A stretch of DNA of 64,000 nt from Lineus longissimus (GCF_910592395.1 NC_088318.1:992001-1056000), one strand, 5' to 3'; positions 22,911 through 35,623 are shown, numbered from the stretch's first letter. Made by a program: numbers and translations. Notes: a model not told the origin generated them from the letters alone.

Positions 22911-25900
22911 TTGCGCCTTAAGGATAATCCAATGTAATCTTGTCACAGCAGCTTATTAACTTCTTGGGCTACTCCAGTTGCAGAGAGTAGTGTGAATCCA
23001 CGCCCATGGTCCTTAACACTCAGCCTTACCTTCTTTTATCTGTCAGAGTTTAATCCAAGAATTAAAATGAAATATAGAGCCGTTACCTCCTGTTGTCACT
23101 CTCTCCAAAAAGCCTTTACCTCTTCTGTCACTAGCCCTACCTTTACCAATGCATTCAGTCACCCGCCTCTCAGCCGAGAACCATGAGATCAATGATAGAC
23201 CAGCTGCACCGACTTGGTCCTCCAATTGCCAGATGATGACTAGAAGCTCGTGCAAGATTTTACCTTGGGAAGTGCAAGCTACATCTGACAGGTACCCTGG
23301 CGAAGGAGTAGATCCATCCACGCTGGTCAGGAGGACCCGACCTCAAGTACACTTAACCAATAACGGATATGACTCAACTCAACTTGAAATGTCTACAACT
23401 TCAATCCACAGTAAGGTAGTCAAGTTACCTGCAGCTCAACGTAGAATGATTTGTAGAAAATAGTCTGCTAACTCCGGTTAGCTTTGATTGAAAGTCTCTA
23501 CCTTGACTTGGTAAAGATAAAATTTGGTACTGGCACCGATGAAGGCAGTTAGAAATTGCCGAAGCCAGGCCAATAGCATTTTGTAATAGCATGGTGCTTG
23601 ATATTAAGATAAGAGGTTTTACGCGACAGCGGACCAATCGATTGTCGTGGATGAGTAAAAAGAAGGGAACGTGCATGGAGAATGATGGCTGTCAAAATGC
23701 GTGAAAATAATGGAAGGTCAAAACTCCTTCTTTAAATTATGTCTACAGCGTTTAAAAGCATTGGACAGTTGGTCAACCTGCCAAATCATGCACTAGGGTA
23801 GTTGGCAGCCAAATATTTGATGAGCAGACGAAGGGTAAGCCGTGTGTACTATGGTTAATGTTATGACATAACCAGTTATGGGCTCAGTGTTATTGGTTCA
23901 CACAAGTTGTTCCTTGACTTAAAGTAATGGCGAACAGGTGGTCGTACCTCTCGTACCCTGGATGCCGGTAGTACGGTATGAAACAAACAAGCAGTTCATA
24001 CAATGTTCACTAGGATACACATTACATTTTACACCGGCTGGCCATTCGCAAAAACAACCAACTAGTGTTATATCAATAAGAGAATACTGATAACATGCGT
24101 GCATAACCAAAACATGGCCATTCTGGCGCAAATTCGCCCTGTGCTGATCTTTCGCAGGAGCTTGTATCACAACAAGGCCCTCCAGTGCAAAGTGAGGTAG
24201 TCCCAGGAGAATCTAAATGTAAGCATCCAAGGTCAGGGGTGTGGGCTAGGAGTGCACTCGGTGCACCACACTCTATTCTCGCGAGACTCATACCAAAAGT
24301 CATTTGCTGGCCCTGAGAGCTGATCGGCTGCAGCACATTTTCAGATTCTGTAAACCTGTTGAAAGCAACAACTAAAAGGGTTGGAAGTTTAAACCTTATC
24401 ATTACAGTCAAAGTACTGGGCTGAAATCACCCTTACCCTTTGAGTATGCCTGGCTGGCTGAATAGACGTTTGGGCGGGCTTTTGGCCCACAGGGAACGTT
24501 TTTCAATGACGCATTCCACAGATTAGCTTCAACGGGGTGCTCTTATTTCAATGTATGGAGGAGTATCGCTCATTATTCGAGCGGTTCCTGAACCAACAGG
24601 TGGTTGAAGAGAAGTCACCGCAGCGGAAAATTTCGAAATTAGCCGTAGATATCACCCGGGTATAATTTCAGTCAGGTGCGTAAGCATACAGTTGGGTGCT
24701 AACTTTGAGGCGAAATCGGGTAAGGGTGCTGAGAGGTGTTTTTATTCTCATCGACATCCCACTAATAAGTTCCCGCCGACATTCAGTTTGTTGGATTGCA
24801 CCCAAAATAAAAAAGCTTATCGGCTGCGGCGTTCCAGCTCTTAATCAGTGACTGATGCTTTGCAAGGCTTTGAAGAAAATTACGTGAGTTGCATCTAGAT
24901 ATGGAAACGGGCGTTCCTTATGTAAGTTGCGAGGATCTTTAGCTCTGCTCACTAAAAAGCGTTGCCTTGAACATCTAGCTCTGTGATTCCTTAATTCACT
25001 ATAGTATTACTTATGCTGGAAGAAATCTAGCTCATCAGGATTGGTCGCATTTCAGTAGAATTAATGTAAACAGCTCGAGGGCATGTGAAAAAAACATCCT
25101 GTTCATATGGAATAAGATAAGCTCCGTTGCCAACAACAGTGGCAAAGCCATCAACACAACTTCTTTTTCAAATGTTGTAAACAATATGCTATCGTATGGG
25201 CTCCTCCGTGGTTCTGTTGGGTGGTCGAGAGAGTCAAATGGCTTCCCAAACGATGAGTGAGCGAGTAAAAAGACGGGGATAAAAGCTACACCAGATGCTT
25301 GTAAGCAATATCAAAAACAAGCCATTTTGACTGAGTTTTACGGTAAGAATATTCGCCATTAAAACTAATGGCGGTACTGAAGGATGAACATGCGTAGGAT
25401 GTGGTCCGATCCTAGGGGTACATTGTAACCTGGAGCTTCAGTTACCAGCCTAAGGGCCAGAGAGGCGTGAGTACTCCTGGGGAAGTAGGAGATATTTGGG
25501 AAACGTGAAGGTTATAATCGTATTTATATAAGGAATGGTCTTCAAGTGGATGAATTGCTCAACTGATTTTTTTCCAGTACGTGTTGTAGTTGAAAGATTG
25601 GTGGGTTGGACACTCAACACCAAACTCAGGATTCCATTGAGGTATCAAAACTGGTATCAGCACAGTTTGTGGGCGTGATAAGCTGTTGGTATGAAGTCCA
25701 TGCTGTCGTCTTCACTGTTGGACCACACAGAATAGTGAGACATCTTAAATCCAAACTTCAGTTTTGAGATATGTTGAAAGCATGATCAGCGGGAGTCGAT
25801 GGGTCTCCAGCACGCCCGATAGGTTTGTGGTGGGAGTTCGCTTCATAGCAACCTTAAATTTGATTATTTGAGTTCATTCTAGTTCATTTGCTGATGATGG

Positions 25901-26329
25901 CGTGCCAGCGAAAGATGTTGATCACACATGTTTGACTGTTATCCACACGTAGACTCTCTTAACAAACTACAGATAATGGATTCTTCTGCCACATTTGAAG
26001 TATACATGGAGAGGGGAAAAATTGAGTGACGTTCAAAAGCTTTTCAGTTGAAGGTTATGACAGCAACGTATCGAAATACATGTATGGAAAAGAGTGAGTT
26101 GGTGTTGAACTACAGTTCAGCAGCAGAATTCCTATCGAAGTTGATGAACAAGTTATGTGATCGAGAAAGATTCTGTAACATGCTTGAAGTAACGGGTGCG
26201 TGGCCTCTTTTTACTGCCCGAGGCATGAGGCGCTTGGATAGATTAGGTGTACATTCTATACCGTTATCTGTTGATCGGCACAACAAGAAAGAAGGGCCAT
26301 CAAGTACAGAAACCACACCTGTCACTCAG

Positions 26330-26645
26330 CAATCACTTGCTCCGAGAAAGTGCACTTCCATTTCGGCAAGAGAAACACTGAGTGCAAAGAGATGATGCCC
26401 AGTTCGTCCTAAATCGAAACAGGAAGAAGGAAACACTGACTGCCGATCCAATTGCATTGGCATTGGTTGGAGCTTAGAGTAACCAGACTGGTTACTCTAA
26501 GGTTGGAGCGAGTATTGCCTGTCTCTCTCACATCACCTGCCAGGAGAAAGTGCACTGCCCTTTTCCGGCTACAAAAACACCAAGTGTAAATCATTGAAGC
26601 CAAGTTCATGTTGAGTGGGAAAAGAAGACGGGACCATGGATTGTG
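26330..26645. repeat. Diverged tandem duplication of about 198 bp
   Basis: Two copies begin at about 26343 and 26541 with GAGAAAGTGCACT. They continue through related blocks (AAACAC, AGTG, CAAGTTC or CAGTTC, GAAGAAGG or GAAGACGG). A perfect palindrome (26473-26501) lies between them. Confidence 0.5.
26465..26508. repeat. Perfect 14-bp-arm palindrome between 8-bp direct repeats
   Basis: CTTAGAGTAACCAG and CTGGTTACTCTAAG are exact inverted repeats around a single A. The direct repeat GGTTGGAG lies immediately on both sides (it overlaps the last G of the palindrome on the right). It looks like a minimal foldback insertion with an 8-bp duplication, but an element this short would be unusual. Confidence 0.5.
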
Positions 26646-29600
26646 CCTCTCATTTCACTGGATGGTATACATGGTGGAACATGTTCTTGACGATGATGGT
26701 CAAGTTGAGTCTACTTTGGCCATTTGCTTTGCCACACACGCCCATTACGGTTTCGCTTTACCCGACTTCGCTACAGATGCTCACATTCGAGAGCAGAATG
26801 ACTTCCGCAGTTTTTTTCTGTCGTTGAAGTATCTTTCTACGCCCAGTGACGGTTTCAGCTGGTGATTGGCTTCCGTGACTTGTTACATGTTATTGAACCA
26901 TTCCAAATATTGCAGTCATGGAGACCGCCGATATTTCTCTTGGATGTCATTGGAGATCGTTAAATGCTGCTCGATATTGGTAAGAATCCCTACCTTCTTA
27001 TGATTTTATACAGACTAACAATTTGATGCTCTTGGTGGTTTCTTACTTAGGTACTTTATGTGAGTCAACTCATTAATTATATTGACCACTTCCTTTCACC
27101 GAATGTTTGCAAGAGATTTCCTCACGAACCATCTATTTGGTAAACATTGTCAGAGCGAAAGTTTGCAATCCGGCTTTCAGGAGAAAGAGGCCCTTTATCA
27201 GACTCGTTATTGGTTTTATTACTATTTCATTGCCATTCTTATTACCATCTGGTATGTGTGAGGAACGCGAATGCTGGCATTCAAGGAGGGATGTCTTGTC
27301 ATGAAACGCATCACAGACTTGGTCTAGCTGACAGCGTAAGATGATTACCACTGACACCGCTGAGAACGAAGTTTTCTTCATTTTGCAGTAACAGGTTGCC
27401 AAGATTGTATGTTCAACCCAAAGTAGCTTCACGGAGGAAGGAAAATTGATATAATCGCTTATCGCGTCGAAGTGCAAGCAACCACCGCATCTCGACTCCC
27501 CTTCCGGAAAAGGTAGACCTCGATGACGTAGCAATTTAAGGAACTGCTGATTTCCGTCAGACACTATCCAGGTATATCCAGTGGTTTTCAATATTTCAGT
27601 ATTTGTAATGACGCAGGATGAGTGAAAAAGACCTGAATCTTGGGCACGATTTCCGTCAGACCCAGATCAATCGATGTGTTACTTTTTACATTTCAGCCAA
27701 AATGAGACAGAAAACTAACTAATGAAGCCATAATTTAACCAGAGCCGGTTTGATATCAAAAGTGATAGGTATTTTATCGGAGTCGATAGACTGGCAACCA
27801 GGCTGGTTTGTTACTTAGGTAAGGATAAGATGGCCGCTGCAGCGGAGTCTAATCTGGAAACAGGTGGTTACTTCATAATGGGCGCGGTCAGGTATAATAC
27901 CAGCGTGGCGTTATTGCCTTCCAAAACTGCAATAGTAAAAACTGCTGTACTGCCACGTCGAGAGCCAGAATACTGTCAACGGGTGGCTGTCAACTAAAAG
28001 TAATCACTTATTTTCTCGAGCCACATGACCTGGCTTCTCAGCTCCCTTGGCATTGTCCGGGTTGATAAAGAAGGAATGTCTATGGCTTCTATTGGTAGTC
28101 TGATTGATGTAGTCATGTGTGAACTGGGCCTACCTTTCCCAAGTCTCGTTTTCAGACCACGACCTTGGCTTTTTTCAAAATCAGTAACATAATTTTGAAA
28201 CCTAAGTCAAAGAAATAATTACTGTTGTATTTTATCTCCCGGCTGTCTGTTTATGTGTTTGTTTCTCGTTTTGTTGTTATTTTGATCATGCAGTCCCATT
28301 TGCCGCCATCTTATCTCGTCTGGCGAGCCAAGTGCATCGAGGAGCGATTAGAATCAGCCTTTATTAGCATCGTTAGAAAGCCATGTATCCAAATTATGAA
28401 ACCAGAGACGTCCCAGGTGCACCAACCGAACTCCTGTTTGAATCTTTGGGGAAGAGGGGGTAAAACATTGTCTCCACCTACCTGAGTTTGTTCCGAAAAC
28501 TTGCCGCGTCTTTAGAAAAACATGGAGAAGGAGCCAGCTGATGTTAACACAATCTGATACTTAAAACCGCAGCAACCCGCGCATCGCCGCTACCCTGTAA
28601 AATCTTACCAACAGTTTTGAAGGAAGGCGCAAAATTAACCAAAAGATCCCCCTGCAAGGTTGTGCAACAAAGTTTTGTTATATTTGGCCCGCTTTTGGTT
28701 TATTCATCAAATATAATTTGTCGTTTTTTTCAATTTTTCCTAGCGTCACCCCTACTTTGAGGAATAGGCTAGGCCGTGATGCTCTCAGGTAGCTAGCTAT
28801 AAATGGTGAGGCTGGTAAGAGGAATGTTAGGCCTGGTTGTTCGTGTAGGATAAGCTAACCGCGGCACGGCGCATGGTCGGGAAGACTCGAATGAACAGGT
28901 AGAAACAGCGGCGGGAAGGCTTTACCCTGGCGCTGTCTGCTTGGGGAACGTTTCAAAAGGTAGCCAGCGCGTCCTGGAGTAAGTATCCTTGGGTGACTCT
29001 TCTTTTGTCTTGCAGGTATTGCGCATACAACAAAGGATTCTCTCCAAACACTTCTCGGGGGAGGTGACGAAGGTGAACCAGAGTCTATTGAAAGACACTT
29101 GATGAACCAAGGTTGATGCGCAAGAGAGGAAACATTTTTACATGCCGTATTTCACTGTCGCTGACGTCTATTTTCCTTTCGTCATTCTGTTTTTTTCAAA
29201 CCGTCTGGTTTGGGGTCTGATTCATGATGCATGGCGTATACAGGGAGTTTGGGCAGTCCACACGGTAGAACTTGATGGGAAGGCCAGGCCGTGCATTCTG
29301 TACTGGTGCGATATGAACAACAGGAAGGGGGCATGTGTGGAAAAGGGGGCACCTGCCGGGCGATTGTATAGTGTCGCATGGACAACAAGGACGCATATAT
29401 CATGTGTAGGAAGCGGGGGTAATCCGGTGCAAAGTTCGTCGCCGAGTTATGAGGAGAGAGCTACTTCGGGATTTCGATACCAGTGTAGGCAAAATGATGT
29501 TAGTTCTAGTGATCATGAAAGAAGATAGATTTTCATATGAATCAGAATGACCCCAAGACCCCAGAACCTAGAGGGCCGCTGGTACCTGGGAAATGTATAC

Positions 29601-30424
29601 CCGGGAGCCTACACTCCGTTTGAAGGAGGTCCGGCGGCGTCCCCAGGAGTACAATAGAATGACAAAGTCGGGCTGCTTCGGGAGGCTGGAAGACATGTCT
29701 TATGCTCACTCGGGGTCAACCACATCATCGGCAAGACTGGCACACAACAGATATCCTCATTCATTTGTTGAAATCATTTCATACGAACGTATTCCACAAA
29801 TTTCTCGCAGTAGGCCTCAATTGTGGATCATGTTACGTCACAGCAGATACCGATAAACTACATTATATGATTATAAACTCGGCCATGTGCCGTCGCAGCT
29901 TTATAGAAACAGCAAAACCGTCCGATACAAGCACGTGCTACAATTTTCACATTCGCGACGGCTCCTGAATTTACCAGCAGCCATAACTACAGAATACAGA
30001 CTCTTGTAAACTCTGTCAGGGGCTGTCAAGGGTTTTAAAGTTGGTTGTACTTACCATAACATGAGTATCATAATTACTGAAGAGGTGACTTGCCGGAGGC
30101 CGCGACGGCTCCTAGTACATCTAGCGACATCGCATGGGACGATCGGGTACACCGTATAACATACAGAACGAAGTATCCGTCCTCAAAGGTGTGTGAATAC
30201 AAAACCAAGCGCTGGTGTGATGCCTGTCCGACATCACGTTACGCAAGGAAGTTTTATTTTAGAAACCCCTTGGGTTAGGTAAGTAACTCTCACAGTGAGT
30301 GAAGTGATCTATTGCAGTCGCCTAGTGGGTGTTACAGATCTCATAGCATTGTCAGTCAGGTCCAATCAACAGAACTGACTGAACCAATTGAACCACTGAG
30401 ATGAAATTGATGACCAGGAACTTC

Positions 30425-30800
30425 CCAGGAATGTCACAACCAGGTATTGTTAAAGCATGTCACAACTGGTGCGGATAGGCCAGAGTTACGAGTAACCGAC
30501 TTTGGCTTGAAGACATGATGCAAGGTGAAAAGTGACATCGTGAATCGGATGTAGTCCGCTCTTTGGAAATGACTTGTTCGTTCTCCATGTCACGAACGTT
30601 AAGTGAACATTGACACGTTACATGTGAAAACGTGAACTCTATATAATCGCAGTCTTCCAGGAATGTCACAACCTGGCATTGTCAAAGCAAGTCACAACAG
30701 GAGCTTTACAAGAATAATCAGGCATTGTTAAAGCATGTCACCACAACTGGTGCTTTAACAGGAATGTCACAACCAGGCATTGTTCTAAGACATGAAAAAT
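30425..30800. repeat. Direct repeats of a GGAATGTCACAACC unit
   Basis: A unit of about 46-60 bp (GGAATGTCACAACCAGG, then CATTGTTAAAGCATGTCAC, then CAACTGGTGC) starts at about 30426, 30660 and 30764, with a partial copy in between. The gap between the first and second copies is filled by a MITE (30505-30655), so the array is older than that insertion. Confidence 0.65.
30505..30655. mobile_element. Third copy of the GTTCACGT MITE family
   Basis: Reverse-complemented it reads AGAGTTCACGTTTTCACATG, CGTGTCAATGTTCACT, GAACAAGTCATTTCC, AGAGCGG and ATTCACGATGTCACTTTTCA, matching the 22.5-22.9 kb copies block by block. No open frame. It interrupts a direct-repeat array. Confidence 0.65.
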
Positions 30801-31668
30801 ACTGTGACCGTGTGGAAGAGAAGTCCCGCTTCTTCGATATCTACAGAAAGGTTTCTGTATTACGCTGGGAGCTTTGAGACAGTACAGCTGTACAGTATAA
30901 AAGTGCTATTCATCTGGCCAACTGAGGTCTGATGAAAGGAAGAGGGGTTTTTTCAGCACTTTACTAGGGGATGAAAAAAAGGAAAGCTTTGCATAAAAAT
31001 GACACAGACTGTATTAACATTGAATTCAGTACAGTATACATATGAAACATATCAACAGCAAACATACCCGATACACAAACAAAATCACATACTCTGCACG
31101 CACAGTTAAATTTGGAAAGCCACGCTACGACAGAGAGCAAAACAGGATGGCCATTTTCTGCAGTGTGTAACTTGCTGCCCCATCAACTGCTTACTCCTCT
31201 GTGCACTACACCTTATCAACAGACAGCTCTGCACTTCATGGAATACATGCAAGTGTCCTTGGGTGGCACTGTTTGTGTCAGGGCATACAGGCATTGCGCA
31301 CACAACAAAAGAATCACTCCGGATACTTATTGTGAGGTGATTGATCCACTTCTAAAATCATTAATTGCATAATGAGGAAATAACTAGTAGCTATAATTGG
31401 TCACACAATCTTCAATTAACTGTGGGAACAGAGTATTTGCACATAAAGCCATTCATTCACATGTCCTGTACAGTATGTGATAAACCAAGTGTTCTACATG
31501 TATATACAAACTCAGAAGTCTTTGAAATATACATGTTAACATACTTAGCCCCGAGTGTTCTGAATTTGCTATAAGGCAGTGATGTGAATCACTGGGGTTT
31601 CTTAAGCATGATATATATATCAGCATCCAGCGACTCAGGGCTTGGGCCAAAGATAATGCCATTTCGGT

Positions 31669-31894
31669 TAAGGGTTGACCACAGGCACCACCACTTTGGC
31701 TGGAAAGCCTAAAGCAATAAGAACTCCTTCAAAATGAAGTGAATACCCATGTACTACCTGGGAGGCCGTTCTCTGAAAAACAAAAGAAATGACTCCCACC
31801 TTTAAAATGGGCATTCACCTTGTTTTGAAGGAGATCTGCTTGCTTTAGGATTTCAGGTTCTCGCCAAAATGGTGGTGTCTGTGGTCAACCCTTA
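31669..31894. mobile_element. MITE with arms of about 85 bp
   Basis: Left arm AGGGTTGACCACAGGCACCA and reverse-complemented right arm AGGGTTGACCACAGACACCA continue in parallel (CCACYTTGGC, CCTAAAGCAA, CTCCTTCAAAA, AAGTGAATACCCA or AGGTGAATGCCCA) almost to the centre. TA (or TTA) flanks both ends, which suggests a TA-targeting superfamily such as Tc1/mariner. The assignment is tentative. Confidence 0.7.
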
Positions 31895-33026
31895 TTAAGC
31901 CGGCGCAAAGACAGTCCACCTCAACAGAGGGAAGTTGGTGTGATTTAAGATGAATGTGCAATGCCATGGATGGAACTCGGTGTCATAGAAACGTACAAAT
32001 ACTGGTGTAATTTTGATGGTGTTTGATAGAGATGGTTGGAAGGAATAATAATATGAACACTTGGCAAGAAATGCAACGAATACATTTGAATCAGTCAGGA
32101 GTCATCGCATTCCAGATGTTCGCACAACTAACAAAGCAACAGTATTCTATTGCCCTGTGTTGTGCCGAAGATGCTGTCTCTAGGGTACCCTCTGCTACAC
32201 CTCTCAGCAACCTTTTACAGGTTATTATGAGGTGGAAGAGTGGTGAAATTACACCAACATTTCCAATTCTAGTGACATTACAGTGCTGCCCCCTTCAAGT
32301 TGTGATGGCTCCTGACTGAGTTTGAAATACACTGGAGTATTCTTTCAGAAAGTCGATGGATACAGGAATTACAATGTGTAAAATGGATGGCTCGATTTCC
32401 TAAGGTGGATGGATTACGATGCATATTAACGGTTTGATTACAATTGTGTAAAAACAGAGGATAATTAGTCAACCTGTATGGTGTAATTTTAGCACATTCG
32501 ATCAAGACTATAACCCTCAAAACCAATTGGTTGAATGTTGGACAGCCAAACGACCTCCTAAGTCAAGGAACACATTTTGTCTTTGCTATTATGAAGGACG
32601 GATTTAGAACTCATCAATATTTCTTTGATAGAATTACTGACAGCAGAGTCAGTTGACAAAATCGTGATGTCAAAGCCTTTGAAAGGCATTTCAACTAAGA
32701 AGACACATTATAAAGAATTCCATAATTACATGCGTCTTTCAAAAGTTCAAAGGCCGATGACAAAAAATGGCAACAAGGTGTTTCAGAATACAGAACTATC
32801 CAAGTCATCAAGCTCAACATTACCTTCTCCAGGCCAATTGTCCACCAAGGAACATCCACACAAGCTAACACAAGAGCTGATAGCTTGTATGACTAAGCTG
32901 AAGGGCGACACGACACAGAGCTGGATGGATTTGATTAATGCACAATATCTTATAAAACCTGCAAACAGGTTAAACAGTATTTTGCTTTTAACTCGGACAC
33001 GATACAACGTCATCAGCAGAAAATTG

Positions 33027-33146
33027 TCATTTTGACGAAAAGTTCAAGTCAATGGTGTGGACATGTGGGGCTATGGACGGTTCACCACTTCCAAGAGACG
33101 TCACTTGTAGGCCTTCACTCAGATCTATGGCAGTACCTAATTTACT
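33027..33146 (-). CDS. ARL2BP: ARL2BP exon 7 (C terminus)
   Basis: 120 nt after a CTCTTTCAG acceptor. Encodes the conserved DLSEGLQVTSL segment and a variable tail ending NFSSK before TGA at 33027-33029. Confidence 0.92.
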   Translation of the reverse strand, partial: SKLGTAIDLSEGLQVTSLGSGEPSIAPHVHTIDLNFSSK

Positions 33147-35623
33147 CTGAAAGAGAAGGCAAAAACATCAAATATTGAAAGTGATTTCATGAAGCACTCT
33201 ATATGCAAAATCTACCAACAACTGAAGGAACTAATAATAAGTTTCAGAGGGATTTCATCCAAATAATGTCCTACTCACTGCTTTATAAGCCAGCATGATT
33301 TCTTTGAAGGCCAAAAAGTCTGTGAATGTGAGCAACATCTCAAATATCTCTCCTTCCATCTCTTCACCACCGCTCTCCTGTTTTTCACTAGAAAAAGAGA
33401 AATATTTCTTCGGTCAAAAACTACTTCTTGAAAACAGATATGAGGAAACGTGACGGTTAAGTGAGGTACTGGTAGTCAATGTCTGGAGTCCTTCTGGACA
33501 GCACAGGGGCTCGAGAACAATATGATTCCTCTGCTGGAACACCACAGTTCTGACAATGTCACAGTCAAAATACTATTTTTGGGGAAAAGCTCCTTTTGAT
33601 TACACAATAGTATAGGGCTTGACACTAAACTGAGGCAATGGGCTGTGGCTGAAACTACTCTGACCCTGAGGTGGGCTTGCTGTAAGTCCATGAAACTATT
33701 TTGAACTAGGTCTTCAAAGTTTCTTATATGAATGTCCCTACAAGTATCAAAATAGCCCCCCTGCCAATTCGCTTGACCTACCTCAATTGATTAGCAAATT
33801 CCTCCATGTCAAAGTCAGGCATTTGAAGTGATAATTGCTCTAAGAGGTAGGTTTCTATTAATTCAGTCTGAAAGAAACAACATTTGATTGAACAAAAATC
33901 AAGATTGAGGGCGGTCTTGCCCAGAGGTCTTATGTTTGGGACCAGAGAGGCCTAAGTAAGCAAGTATTCAAGAAAAATACCAGTAAGACAAAGAAATCAT
34001 GGATAATACTCAATAGACCTACATGCCATCCAAAGCCAACTTTTTAAACGGCCTTCTTCCAGAGATAAGTAATGTCAAGAACGAACACCAATCCAGGCAG
34101 ACTTTGGAATCCAAATAGATCACCGATTCAGCTCTGCTTGGTCTGACTTTCTTTCACTGCTCAATCCTAATGATGTTTTGTATATTCACTTACATATTCA
34201 TTATGAATCGTTGTGTATATTAACTTATTTTCTTCATCATCATCAAATTCTTGGTAATATTTTTCGTAAAAGTTTTCTTGCATTCCTTGAAATCGGTCAT
34301 CTGAAATATAGAGAAAAGGTTGTGCATATGGTTGTGCATACATGTATAGTTTTCTGGTGTTAATTGAAGACTACATATCCAAGGAAATATAATGTAACTG
34401 TATTAATCAGAAGTTGGCAGGTCCATCAGTACTCTACAACTAGAGTTACGTCCGGTGCAACTTTTGTCTACGGAGATAATATCTGTGACATATTGGAGTA
34501 GAACAACGTTCCTATTCACTTCAAGACCTTCCTTCCCAGTGATGCTCTCCCCAACTCTTTCTGATTGGGAAAAGAGCTCTAGTTGGGAAAGGAAAAGGAA
34601 AGATGTTTTTAACCAACGTTTCAATCGCCGACCAACTTACCCATAACTATGTCTTCTATATGGCCTATCGTTATATTAAACTTGGATTCATCAGAGTCAG
34701 TCTTAGCTCTGAAATCAAGAAATGGAGTCAGTTAGAATATCACAAGAAACCAAAAACCTGAAGTAGAAATAGTGGCATTTATGACGGAGATTTCATGACA
34801 GGAGATTTCATGACAGGATTTGAATTAATTCTGTTGGTAGTACATACGATGACGCAGCCAAGATCTCGCCCTCCTCTTCCACCTCCTCCATCCCACATGA
34901 TCCTCGGCATTCTTCCACTTCCATCGTATCACTGCTTCTTCCAACAGCCACACCAACACTCCCAACTAAACCTGTCACAGAGAAAACAAACTAGGAGAGT
35001 CAAAGTCAAAGAGAAAAAAAGACAGGACACAAACATTAAAAAACATGAAGTGAAGTACTCAGTTGGCCAAAGCCCCAAGCCAACTTTTCTTCTCACAGTC
35101 AGCCTTACCAATACTCATCCAACAACGGTAAACATACAAATTACAAAACAAACATGAATAATGATGAAAAAGTGTTTAGTTTAGTTTCAATCAAAGACAA
35201 GAAAAGTCAATCAATCAAGACCACTGTTCTGGTCTTCAGGCATTCCAGCCAATTCAATCTATCAATCTACCAATCTATCTACTGGCATTGAACAAGTGTT
35301 GAGAGCAAGTAGGATTCTTTTTCCTGGGGAGGCAAATTACTGTCACACCAGCTTACACTACACGTACAGACTACAGTGTGTAGGCCCATTTCACGTGCAT
35401 CGGACGTGCATTTGCCATTCGTGACTGACAGATACAACAGTCATTGAGAGGAGGCGATTTATCTTAAACCCAGGACAAACGTTCAGAAAAAGACAAGACC
35501 TGGTCACCCTTCTATCGTTAAGGGCGTTGTTTAACCAGATATAAACATACCAGATGCATAAAAAGCGGACTTTTGGGGCTCTCCATCCGAAGAAATCGGT
35601 GCCAACGGCACATTGGAAGCCAT
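33027..35623 (-). CDS. ARL2BP: ARL2-binding protein (BART), complete seven-exon gene
   Basis: Exons 35623-35551, 34971-34848, 34708-34641, 34300-34194, 33867-33782, 33387-33279 and 33146-33027 join in frame to give 228 residues plus TGA. All junctions are GT-AG with matching phases. The BART fold is recognisable from about residue 80: GHIEDIVMDDRFQ, NFYEKYYQEFDDDEENKLIY, LIETYLLEQL, PDFDMEEFANQL, FEMLLTFTDFLAFKEIMLAYK and DLSEGLQVTSL all match the vertebrate family. ARL2BP binds GTP-bound ARL2/ARL3, is found in cytosol, mitochondria and at the centrosome/ciliary base, and retains STAT3 in the nucleus in mammals. The protein is longer than the usual 163 or so residues because about 60 extra N-terminal residues are encoded by the first two exons. 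The start has a strong context (AAAATGG). A shorter start at the Met near 34923 is possible. Confidence 0.93.
33279..33387 (-). CDS. ARL2BP: ARL2BP exon 6
   Basis: 109 nt between CTTTTTCTAG and GCA|GTGAGT. Encodes the LLTFTDFLAFKEIML helix, diagnostic of BART proteins. Confidence 0.95.
33782..33867 (-). CDS. ARL2BP: ARL2BP exon 5
   Basis: 86 nt between TTTCTTTCAG and TTGAG|GTAGGT. Encodes ELIETYLLEQLSLQMPDFDM, corresponding to the family's xLVEKYIEEQL helix. Confidence 0.93.
34194..34300 (-). CDS. ARL2BP: ARL2BP exon 4
   Basis: 107 nt between ATATTTCAG and TAT|GTAAGT. Encodes the most conserved block, NFYEKYYQEFDDDEENKLIY, of the family. Confidence 0.95.
34641..34708 (-). CDS. ARL2BP: ARL2BP exon 3
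   Basis: 68 nt between TGATTTCAG and ATGG|GTAAGT. Encodes SKFNITIGHIEDIVM, the first helix of the BART fold. Confidence 0.9.
34848..34971 (-). CDS. ARL2BP: ARL2BP exon 2
   Basis: The acceptor TTCTCTGTGACAG has a long pyrimidine tract. 40 codons, acidic in the second half (MEEVEEEGE), ending TCATC|GTATGT. An internal Met in CGATGGAAG context could serve as an alternative start. Confidence 0.8.
35551..35623 (-). CDS. ARL2BP: ARL2BP exon 1
   Basis: Starts at ATG 35623 in AAAATGG context and encodes MASNVPLAPISSDGEPQKSA and four more residues before TCTG|GTATGT. Phase 1 fits the 34971 acceptor. This part is outside the conserved BART fold. Confidence 0.75.

Larger units (their letters stand above)
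18540..33000. other. Long region without a supported gene
   Basis: About 14.5 kb in which no conserved domain or consistent exon chain was found on either strand. The 5' exons of the unrecognised gene may lie here. Two good minus-strand donors (GTAAGT near 22238 and 22343) follow short open segments, and one of these reads as a Met-initiated 15-codon piece. Repeats inside the region are listed separately. Confidence 0.5.

Noticed and set aside
23266-23326. Short minus-strand segment (VDGSTPSPGYLSDVA) with splice-like ends
   Set aside because: Composition is coding-like but the phases fit no neighbour and the segment is too short to stand alone.
26048-26395. 115-codon plus-strand frame
   Set aside because: No recognised domain, no promoter or partner exon, and it runs into the diverged 198-bp duplication.
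29142-29528. 128-codon plus-strand frame
   Set aside because: No domain; the Trp/Cys-rich translation and lack of splice context suggest chance.
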